Under the pieces are notes generated by a model that ran no database searches, was not told the origin of the DNA, and worked only from the letters and a program-made list of their open reading frames with translations. 64,000 nucleotides of DNA from Pestalotiopsis fici W106-1 (taxonomy: Eukaryota; Ascomycota; Sordariomycetes; Amphisphaeriales; Sporocadaceae), in contig NW_006917091.1 of the NCBI RefSeq assembly GCF_000516985.1, positions 3,183,022-3,247,021 on the forward strand. Reading direction: 5' to 3'. Shown here piece by piece: positions 56,133-64,000 of this stretch. A program made the position numbers and the translations under genes. Position 1 is the first letter of the stretch. Every line of letters starts with the position of its first letter.

Positions 56133-57049
56133 ATGGCTGACCAAACAAGAAAAACTCGCCTAGGCGCTAGAGGGGCTAGAAAGGTCAAGACAGGGTGCCA
56201 GACCTGCAAGTATGTCCCCGCTTTGTTACATGTGTCGCTGATCTTCCGTATGTTGACCCAAAGCCTCTCAGAACAAGAAGAAAGAAGTGCGACGAGGTCA
56301 GACCAACGTGCTCTCAATGCCGAAACGCCGGCTGGCGGTGCGACTTTGAGACCGATGGGAGCTCAATCCCGTCGTCGTCGGCTGCGGTTGTGGCTCGGGC
56401 GGAAACTCTACCACAGCCCGGGGCAGCTTTAGTGGTCGTGCGCCCGCCCGGCGTTACGAGCCCTGCATCGTGCATACAAATAGACAGACATCTGCTGGAG
56501 TACTTTAGACACGTCACTTGGCGAGACTTTGCCTATTTTTTTGACGACCTGAGCTGGGAAGGTCAACTATTACCAGCCATCGGCGCTGAGCCCATCATAT
56601 ATCATACCGGGCTTGCCATTAGTGCCTTGGGTTGGAGACAGGCGAATCCAAACAATCTGTGGTCAGGATCAAGCGGCCGAGCCCGGTCCGCCGAAGAGTA
56701 TTGCACTCTACAATACAACAAGGCGGTGCACCTGTTCAAGTCCCGTATGGAGGATCCGCTTGAAGACGCTCACGCCTTGCAGGTCTTGATTTTGGGCAGT
56801 CTCATGTTTATCCACCTCGAGTTCATGCGCGGCATCACGGACTTTGTCTTGGTACATCTTCGCGGTGCGAACGCTTTGCTCAAGAGCCTCAAGCAAAGGT
56901 CGCGGGATACCGCGTTTCTAGAGGCGGCTGTGGCCTATGTTGAAGCTCAGTGGAAGGGCATGACAACGCCAACATGTGCTCGGCCACCTAGAACACTTGC
57001 TGATCCACCAGCTAGGATGATAACAGTGTTAGATGATGGGGATTTATAA
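56133..57049 (+). CDS. short Zn2Cys6 transcription regulator (284 aa), probably truncated
   Basis: Two exons (56133-56209 and 56272-57049). The Zn2Cys6 cluster is rebuilt by splicing: GCQTCKTRRKKCDEVRPTCSQC, then GWRCDF. The intron falls inside the cluster after CQTC, a common position. After a Ser/Ala/Pro linker comes the start of the usual fungal regulator domain (LLEYFRHVTWRDFAYFF, ALGWRQAN, CTLQYNKAVHLFKSRM, LQVLILGSLMFIHLEFMRG, HLRGANALLKSL). It stops at 284 residues, whereas relatives usually run 450-600. The last 30 residues (CARPPRTLADPPARMITVLDDG) do not look like the family. It may be a truncated or decaying gene, or a short form. Targets are unknown. Confidence 0.8.
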
Positions 57050-57265
57050 TATCATACGGCAGATTGTACGTTGGATAATGGCTGATCAAGTCACCATTGC
57101 AAGCCGACGGCATTAGCAACAAATAATAGAAACAAAACATGACGTCATGACCAATTAAAGTACCCAGCCGTATATTTTCAAGGGTTGTGATTGTCTTCAT
57201 TGCCTCATTACAGCCTCTTGTACCTTTTCAACGACAAAATCAATCGATTATAAGAAACCATAGCC

Positions 57266-57565
57266 ATGTCATTTCTCGAAAAGAAGATCCTCGCCATGAC
57301 CGAGGCACGCGAGTACCCAAAAACAATCTGTCCAAGCGAAGTAGCGCGAGCACTGACCGAAGACGAACTGCACTCTCTGGATTGCTCGGATTGGCGTGCG
57401 GCTATGGATCCGATCAGGAGGGAAGCATGGTCCTTGAAGGAGAGAAGCTTGCTGGACATTACACAGAAAGGCGAAGTCGTCGCGGCGCATGATCTAGACG
57501 AGATACACGGCCCAGTTCGCTTGCGCAGAATTCCTGAAGGCTCAGGTAGCCAACAAGATCCTTGA
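57266..57565 (+). CDS. DUF3253 family protein (99 aa)
   Basis: Single intron-less exon. Residues 9-90 match the DUF3253 pattern: ILAMTEAREYPKTICPSEVARAL, then WRAAMDPIRREAWSL, then DITQKGEVV and HGPVRLRR. This is a small winged-helix-like fold of unknown function, found mostly in bacteria and in scattered fungi. There is no signal peptide, so it is probably cytosolic or nuclear. The lack of introns in an intron-rich neighbourhood and the bacterial distribution suggest horizontal acquisition, but that is inference. It sits 217 bp after the shortened Zn2Cys6 regulator on the same strand. Confidence 0.85.
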   Translation: MSFLEKKILAMTEAREYPKTICPSEVARALTEDELHSLDCSDWRAAMDPIRREAWSLKERSLLDITQKGEVVAAHDLDEIHGPVRLRRIPEGSGSQQDP

Positions 57566-58068
57566 GACTAGAGTTCACCTTTACAAATTGTCTTGCTCAA
57601 CATGGACGTACGGCGAAACTTATATTGGATGTCGAACCATGAGGATTGGACAATTTAAAAATAATTACAGAGGTCACTGTATTGTTTTCAGTTTGTCAAC
57701 AAATTTCCAAAGCCAACACGACAAATTTATTTACATATGGCTTCATTCCACTTATACCCATTCCCAAAGGTCTGGTTGTTCTGGCACGACCATCAATGAC
57801 ACTGTATTATTACTGGGGCTCACCAATAATCTATTTCACACCATTTGGCCTGCATTTTGAGCCGACGGTTGTGGAAGCTGGTCAATTCCCCTATTACTTT
57901 ATCATGGCTACAACTAGATGTAAGCTGGCTAGATACTTACTTTTGATACACAATCATCAGGCAAAGAAGACTTACCAAATACATAGATCAAGGCTTCTGA
58001 ATCTCAGCACTCTGCTGATTCCTGCTTATGACATATCAATGTAATCTTCACCTCGGGGCTTGGTTTCA
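57566..58068. other. convergent 3' flanks
   Basis: AT-rich. Frames of 90-132 codons are present but have no domain and overlap in different phases. Confidence 0.45.
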
Positions 58069-58917
58069 TCAATCCTGGCGGTCATATGTATGGCTATACT
58101 CGACACCATCTAATCTGAGATGCGTTGCATACCTGATGGGCCCGGGAAGTCGACGAATATACCCAGGGTGCGGTGGCGGCGGGACCGGGGGAAATAGCGC
58201 ATTTGATAGTATAGGACGGGGGCCCATGGGTCGTTCAGAATGATGGGAGCGGCTGCGGCTCGAACCGTCACGATGGCGGCGGCGCTCGCCGCGTCGCGCT
58301 GAATCGCGAGGGCTGCCGTCTGGAATCGAACGTGAGAAGAAAGCTGGGCGGTAGTCATATATATTAGCATAGGCATGACGTCTAAATGCGGTAGGATCAT
58401 ACTCATCGTCATCCGAGTCGGACAACTCGTAACGGTCCTCTTCGCTGCTGCTGTCAAAGAGTCTTCCATAGTCTTCTCTTCCCAAAGAGTCGCTACTTCG
58501 CGTGGACGCAGGTCTCTCTTTACAGTCTTGGCACTGTCCTGGCAGTTCCGAGACGACCTTGGGTACGTCATCGTGAATGTTGAAACCATTGGTGAGAACA
58601 ATTTCGTGCGGCTTGTACTTGTGTCGGCAGCGGGAATGACGCAAATCAGCACGACACTGTGGGCATTTCGGGTCATCAGAAGCGCGGATCCACGAGACAA
58701 TGCACTCGTGACAAAACATGTGCCCGCATGCTTCCAGGACTGTCCAAGTCTTGTGCTCTTCGTCTGCCGGCTGTAGAATGGCGAGCTCGGTCGTACAAAT
58801 TGAGCACTCGACCTTGCAGGTGACATCTCCACAAAGATCACCCGATGCGTCAAAGTAATTCAGGACATTGGTGATGAGATTCCCATCAAGGGTGTTGTCG
58901 GTGGTCTTGGACGCCAT
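58069..58917 (-). CDS. RING-finger protein, probable E3 ubiquitin ligase (282 aa)
   Basis: Single exon, starting at MASKTTDN; upstream in-frame codons lack protein character. The C3HC4 RING ligands are C38, C41, C64, H66, C69, C72, C85 and C88 (CSICTTEL...CGHMFCHECIVSW...CPQCRADL). An SRCRHK segment and a Cys pair (CQDC) follow. The rest is disordered: an acidic Ser/Asp stretch, then Arg/Ser- and Pro-rich sequence. RING proteins of this layout transfer ubiquitin from an E2. The substrate cannot be told. Confidence 0.9.
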   Translation of the reverse strand: MASKTTDNTLDGNLITNVLNYFDASGDLCGDVTCKVECSICTTELAILQPADEEHKTWTVLEACGHMFCHECIVSWIRASDDPKCPQCRADLRHSRCRHKYKPHEIVLTNGFNIHDDVPKVVSELPGQCQDCKERPASTRSSDSLGREDYGRLFDSSSEEDRYELSDSDDDEYDPTAFRRHAYANIYDYRPAFFSRSIPDGSPRDSARRGERRRHRDGSSRSRSHHSERPMGPRPILSNALFPPVPPPPHPGYIRRLPGPIRYATHLRLDGVEYSHTYDRQD

Positions 58918-59374
58918 TGTCTGAGTTTCTTGGGTGGGTTGGTGCAAATGCAGGTAATTGTTCTTGTCTTTGATTCCGCAGTGGAGCCCAGACGTTGCAA
59001 ACGGCAAATATATAATGAACCAAAAGATTGGGCTGAGGCACTACAATGCCTTGTCGAGTATTACGAGTGCATAGAAGTATAGCTCATGATTCTAGAAGTT
59101 AGTTGCTTTGTTCTCCAAGTCACCGTGTTGGATACCTTTGTTCTCTCAAGACATGCATCCGCATCAAAGAAGACAATTGAATGCACTAACAATGACCATA
59201 TATGGTGGATTGATTGTATCTCGTAGACGCTACATCTCCCTATTGGCCTGAATGTGGCTGCTTGAAGAATATTCCAGATTCGCTAAATCATGCTCTGCCA
59301 TGTTGCTCTAATATACATATGAAATGGTACATATTTACACATTATTTTGGGGAGACACGTTGTATTGTTGTCTC
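58918..59374. other. intergenic, promoter of the RING gene
   Basis: 457 bp. Nothing recognised. Confidence 0.45.
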
Positions 59375-60808
59375 CTAGTCCATGCGACTCATTCTAATGT
59401 CCAGGTATGATCCCAAAACTGAACTCTCGCTCTCGCTCCTGGTGTGACGGTCCGTTGGACTGGCCGGATGGGTATAATTTCGCGTCGGCACCCTGAGGCC
59501 TTGAGGCTTGGCGGCCGACTGGGGATCGAGCATCCTGGGGCTGGGCTTTTCCGGCTCCGAATGGGTTGACCTTTCCTCCTCCACAATGATTTGCAGGCCG
59601 CCGTCTGGATGACCGAGATCCCGGGCCTTTTCGGCCTTTTTAGCCCGCTTCTTTTCGTCTTCGGCCGCCATGAGTTCCCTCATCATGGCAACTCCTTCCT
59701 CGCGATCTTCTCTTTTTTCAATGCTGAGTCCCCAGGCCTTGAGGAATGTTGCTTCTCCACGGTAATTCCTGTGCAGCCACAACCTCTCTTGCGGGGAGAG
59801 TCGGGAAACTGGCTTCTCAGGCAGTGCCTTGGCTTTTGGGTCTGGCTGCTGTTGAATTTCTGCAGGTACTACTGGTGATTTGTTTGGATTGCCATCGTCT
59901 GGACTTGTGGGACTGATTGCAGATACTGTGGGCAACGGCTTGGACGGCGGCGGGCTAATGAGAGGAGGGAGAGGAAACCATTGCGTCTCTCGCTCATTGA
60001 GTGCCATTTCCACATTCTTGTCGTGTATGCTCTTTTCATGAGCGTCCTCCTTGATCAGCTGGCCAACGTGCGTAGCCAGAGATGTCGTTCTCTCCGGTCT
60101 GACAAATTCATTGGGGGTACCACCCAATGGCTTGGGTGGGAGTTCTTTTGACTGTGTGCGGCCACGGCGCTGAAGATCTGTGGCGGATTGGGTCCTCCGA
60201 AGTTGCTTCACTGATCTTGGTACGGAATCGGATCGAGGTGGCGATGCCGACGAGTATGGTGGGGGCGAAATAATCTTGGAGAATGATGATGTCGATGTAG
60301 CCGAAGCCAATGGCGACGGTATCTTGTCGCTTGGAACCTTGAGCGGCTCAGGGCTCATTTGTGGGGAAATAGACTCCCACGACCTTGTAGAAGGTGTAGG
60401 GGATACTACATCCCGGGGTTCCGTCCTGGAACTGGCAGAAGGCGGCGGGGATATGAGATCTCGTGGCTCGATTCTAGAGTGTCTAGAATTGGATGAAGGC
60501 GAAGGGGAAAGCCTTTCATGAGAAAACCTCTCGTGAGAAAGCCTCTCGTGGGGAGTCGTACTGGACCTCGCAATCCCAATCGGCGGCTGAGGTGGTGGCC
60601 CAATTGGCGAGAACCATGTTGTGCATGGTCGCTCCTGTTCCCGGCCACTTGATGTGGTCGGCGACTCTGGGCCACTTACACGAGAGCCGCCGAGATGAAT
60701 GATTTCAGTGGCCGTCGAGGCCAAGCTGGTCTTGCTCGATGAATGCTGCCCATAATTCCATCTGACCCAGGCTTTGGTACGCTGGCTAGGCTCTCTCGTG
60801 ATGGGCAT
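59375..60808 (-). CDS. disordered conserved fungal protein (477 aa)
   Basis: Single exon as modelled, starting at MPITREPSQR. The frame continues upstream without a Met to a possible acceptor (TTGCTAG), so an extra 5' exon is possible. It is Ser/Pro-rich and disordered throughout, with a short tandem repeat HERLS-HERFS-HERLS (about residues 88-102) and repeated EPRD/SPPPS words. The only folded-looking part is RLSPQERLWLHRNYRGEATFLKAWGL, followed by a Glu/Lys helix (around residues 350-405). This part recurs in filamentous fungi but I know no function. The C-terminus is LGSYLDIRMSRMD. Confidence 0.75.
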   Translation of the reverse strand: MPITREPSQRTKAWVRWNYGQHSSSKTSLASTATEIIHLGGSRVSGPESPTTSSGREQERPCTTWFSPIGPPPQPPIGIARSSTTPHERLSHERFSHERLSPSPSSNSRHSRIEPRDLISPPPSASSRTEPRDVVSPTPSTRSWESISPQMSPEPLKVPSDKIPSPLASATSTSSFSKIISPPPYSSASPPRSDSVPRSVKQLRRTQSATDLQRRGRTQSKELPPKPLGGTPNEFVRPERTTSLATHVGQLIKEDAHEKSIHDKNVEMALNERETQWFPLPPLISPPPSKPLPTVSAISPTSPDDGNPNKSPVVPAEIQQQPDPKAKALPEKPVSRLSPQERLWLHRNYRGEATFLKAWGLSIEKREDREEGVAMMRELMAAEDEKKRAKKAEKARDLGHPDGGLQIIVEEERSTHSEPEKPSPRMLDPQSAAKPQGLRVPTRNYTHPASPTDRHTRSESESSVLGSYLDIRMSRMD

Positions 60809-63787
60809 CCTCGTTCTGGGGCGGACCGCTAGCAAGCAAGTATATACGTGTGCATGTAAGAATGACGACCAGCGCGCTAAATTGGAGAAATAAAAAGGAA
60901 TTGGCTGTTATGAGAATGGAAAACAAAATCCGTAGGACATCTACCTTGGCAATGGCAAGAAGGGAAAAAGAAAGACCAGCAGTTGGAAAGAGAGAGAGAG
61001 ACAGATCTTTCGGGCGAGAGAGAACGTAATGAATTGCGCAAAACCTACACCTTCTTTCTAATAATAATACATGTCGCTGCTACTCTGGGTCGGCGTTATC
61101 AAAAATTCTTACGACAGCTTTTCTTGGCGGCTCAAGTTACAAGGTTGTATTGGCGGCGGGCAACCCTGTCACGCCTTAATATAGTCGTAACCCCCTTAAC
61201 CAATCTAGGCGCTCTCGCATCCCAAAGCGGTAATGGCGTGCACTGTCGAACCCATGGTCCTGGGGCTCTTGGCTGTTTTCCTGCCGGGAATCTCAGGGAA
61301 TCTCAGGGCATCTCCCCTAGGATTGATGACTCGGTTGACGACGCCGGCTTTAGCGTCGACAGAGATCACACTAGATCAGACGAAACACGAGCCTCAGCTT
61401 GGCTCGAGCAGGCCTAGAAACTAGCCATCCGAAAGAAACATGTTTATGGAAAGAATAAGGGAAAAACTTCAAGGCCCCAGAGGCACGGCACAAGAAAAGG
61501 TGTATTAGGGCACAACAACATTCAAAGGAATTTCAAGATCTATGTCTCATTTTTCCAGCACTCTTCAGACTCGTAGGCTACCACCCACTACCTACCATAT
61601 CTTCTACACTGCTACTTGGCCAATACTTGACTCGCAAGCGAACCGCCCAACATTTCCCTTGAGCCCTGCGGCAGCAACCGTTAGCAACCGACGCTTCAGG
61701 TCGCTTCGATATGCGAGCCACGACATCTCATCCCACGCCCCACTTGGAATGGCACAGAATACTGGTCGTAGCGTGCACAATTCCATGGTGAAGAAGCGCA
61801 TCTTATCCTTCCACGGACCATGACCTGGATTTTATCTCCCGCCAAGACTCTTTGTCCCATCAAGGACTTGGGACCACGTGGATCTACCCAGTCCTTTGTT
61901 CAAACTTACCGTCCCACGTTGATCAAGACTTTTCAGCCCGTACAAAAAAGCATGTGCTGTGGATTTACTCTAGGTACCGACCTAAACTGTTTTCCATCAC
62001 CACCGCCGTTAAGTCTCAGTGGATTCCGGGGAAGCAAAACCTTGCTTTTTCAAACACGCATGTTTTTTTTTTCTCCTTCGGGCTTACCCGCCAAGCTATC
62101 GTCCCCGTGGCCATTGAAATTTCAAGCATTCTTTTTCTTAACAAAATGAACAAAGCCGATACGGGGGCGGCGCACGTTTCACCTGAGGAAATTCCTTCTT
62201 TTTGGTTTAAGTCCTTGCATGCCTGCCTCGGCTCCTATCTCCGAGCAAGCGAGGGTGACTATGCAGGAACAAAAACGTCCCATGATCATGATCACCGCTT
62301 ATTCCCCCCGCCCCCTTCCCTTTCTCTCTACATACTACTCTTCGTGATACCACAGTAGCTCATTTGCAGCATCCCATCAACGTTGCACTCTAGCCTCGAC
62401 TTGCATGAACAGTGTTTAGTAGATCATATATACCTGTGGAGATGGCCGCTGTCAAGATGACGTGACACTAATGAGGTACCAGTGGCCGATGTTACGGAAC
62501 AATAATAATCGACATAACCCCTTTCCAGTGCCAGCATTCCTTTGGTTGGAGAAATGTTTAGGGTGCAATCGATAAAAATTTCAATCCTCCGAAAATTCAA
62601 TCTGTTTATATTGATTTATTGATCAGCTTGGGGCCTAACGTCTATATAAGCCTCGGGGTGCCGAGATGCAAATTTAAAATAGTGGCAGGAGGGAGGAGGA
62701 AAAAAAGACATGTGCCGCATCTCCACCTTATAAACACAAAGATTGAAATTGGTCCGCGTTTAGATTTAGTCTTTGCATCTTGATATATTATTCTGGCGAG
62801 ACCACAGACTATTGAATTGTCCATCTATCTTGGCTACCTGGCAAGTATCGTGATTTGAAAGACTAGAGCCCGTGCCACTTGGAGTATGTAGACCCTTGTC
62901 CACTGCCTCAGTCGATTTCCCACTACTATTGGAACGATGCAATATAGCTATATATGTTTTCATGCTTCCATGTGACTGACAGACATGATATATCAGAAAA
63001 AAACTGTCATTTCTCACTAAATAAAAGACCAACATCCTTATGCACTCAGTGCTCAGACCCTTTGCTCAAGTGCATCAAGTCGAGGTATAGCAATTGGTGG
63101 ATGAATTGGCATTGCGCCTTTGGGGGGATCCGCGCAAAAGTGCTGGCCATGCTCGCTCCGTCCATTAGCACTGTGCGCCATTCTTGTCACGATCAAGGCA
63201 TGATATAGGCCGCGCAAACGAGTATAATCGCCAGTGTTGTGTATCTAGACTTTGGCCATGACTATGGCTATTAAAAAAGGCCAGAATGGACCAGAAAATA
63301 TGGAAATGTCGACGTTGACATCGTTTTGGACCCTTTTTGACCATGTTTTTGATGCCCATTTGAAACCTGTATTGGGGCTGCTACAAACTCATCTTTGGCT
63401 AAAAGATCAGTAAACTACATTCAATATGTTCGTAGCGATCCATGTTATCTGGGAAATGTTTCTTATGATACATAGTCGATGTTGTGGTTGAATGCGGTGT
63501 CAATTTCTGCCGTCGAGCCGTGATTTTGTGTGGACCGAAAGCTACCGGAAACGACCGAAAGCGACCGAAAGGAACCGATCGGTCCCATTCGGGATCCAGT
63601 CGCCGTGCGCCGCATCTTCCGGCACCGTATTATCATCGCCGGCCGGATTTTCTTTTCTCGGCTCCCGGGCGCACATTTTTGAATTTGACTTGGTCCCTCG
63701 GTTCGTCTAGGCCACATTTTTCTCCCCCCCTCTGCAACACCCTTGACTTTCCCCGCCTTGTGAACTTCATTGACAAGATTTCTCACC
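60809..63787. promoter_or_regulatory. 3 kb divergent intergenic region
   Basis: Lies between the disordered protein and the MYND gene, transcribed outward. It contains a GA run (60987-61001), a small GGAATCTCAG direct repeat (about 61289-61308) and a 10-bp repeat near the MYND gene. Several frames of 84-168 codons are present without domains. No RNA gene seen. Confidence 0.45.
63533..63590. repeat. 10-bp GACCGAAAGC tandem repeat, about 5 copies
   Basis: GACCGAAAGC-like units recur with a 10-bp period (GACCGAAAGCT, ACCGGAAAC, GACCGAAAGC, GACCGAAAGG, AACCGATC). They lie about 200 bp upstream of the MYND start codon. The period matches one helical turn. Confidence 0.85.
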
Positions 63788-64000
63788 ATGTCGACCAAGC
63801 CTGAATCCTCGACAGCACAATCCGCAGATGCAGCAGCGTCCGCATCATCCTCGTCAACACCCACACCAAAGTTTAGCTGCGCAATTTGCAACTCCAAAGA
63901 TGCCAAGACCTGCGCAGGCTGCAAAAGCACCGCATACTGTGGCAAGGCTTGCCAAAAAGCAGACTGGCCATGCCACAAGTTGCTCTGCTCTACCCTTGCC
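63788..64000 (+). CDS. MYND zinc-finger protein, 5' part (runs off the window)
   Basis: ATG start (MSTKPESSTAQSAD), then an Ala/Ser-rich linker and a MYND finger: CAIC...CAGCKSTAYCGKACQKADWPCHKLLC. All eight Cys/His ligands are visible within the 71 residues present. MYND domains bind Pro-rich partner peptides; in fungi they occur alone, with SET domains, or in other contexts. The rest of the protein is beyond the window, so its class is undetermined. Confidence 0.85.
   Translation, partial: MSTKPESSTAQSADAAASASSSSTPTPKFSCAICNSKDAKTCAGCKSTAYCGKACQKADWPCHKLLCSTLA

Noticed and set aside
63250..63360. Short palindromic words near GTCGACGTTGAC
   Set aside because: Too short and imperfect to call a terminal repeat or element.

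Overview
The window is nuclear DNA of a filamentous ascomycete (Pezizomycotina; Sordariomycetes is my best guess). Genes are interrupted by short introns, mostly 48-166 nt, with GTRNGT donors and CTRAC-type branch sites. The recognisable proteins are typical of filamentous fungi: CRZ1, alternative oxidase, eIF3j/HCR1, MDM31, PNO1, a Rad60/Esc2-type SUMO-like protein, LSM6, a GT69 mannosyltransferase, PXMP4 and a Zn2Cys6 regulator. I built exon models by joining frames at splice sites and checking that phases add up.

Positions 1-7,000 are gene-poor and repeat-rich. They hold the end of an unknown gene, the remains of a C2H2 zinc-finger gene on the minus strand (about 1.1-2.4 kb) with an inverted copy of a finger exon, a 34-bp minisatellite, a 16-bp minisatellite, a looser 40-50 bp repeat field, and one small cysteine-rich ORF. 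A tRNA-Gly(CCC)-like gene with unusual features lies at 7.15 kb.

Positions 8.4-14.3 kb encode one very large repetitive protein of 1,889 residues. It has about 18 modules, each an acidic stretch, a Trp and a lysine block, followed by a coiled coil and a disordered Arg/Ser-rich tail. A 5.6 kb stretch without genes follows, then CRZ1 (calcium/calcineurin transcription factor), a 3.1 kb gap, AOX (alternative oxidase) and eIF3j. AOX and eIF3j are divergent. Their shared 2 kb region carries a 16-bp tandem array containing CGG triplets.

Positions 32.6-46 kb are a dense housekeeping block in convergent and divergent pairs: a secreted protein with a signal peptide and Kex2 site, MDM31, PNO1, the SUMO-like protein, LSM6, a SAM methyltransferase, a GT69 enzyme and PXMP4.

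Positions 47-61 kb look more accessory. Two large multi-spanning membrane proteins of unnamed fungal families (894 and 632 aa) flank an alpha/beta hydrolase. After them come a short, probably truncated Zn2Cys6 regulator, a compact DUF3253 protein of mainly bacterial type, a RING-finger protein and a disordered conserved fungal protein. The window ends inside a MYND-finger gene.

I saw no complete transposon, CRISPR array or rRNA gene. No single operon-like undescribed system stands out. The strongest candidates for new biology are the lysine/tryptophan repeat protein, the inverted zinc-finger exon, the tRNA oddities, the CGG array upstream of AOX and the 47-57 kb membrane-protein/DUF3253 neighbourhood.
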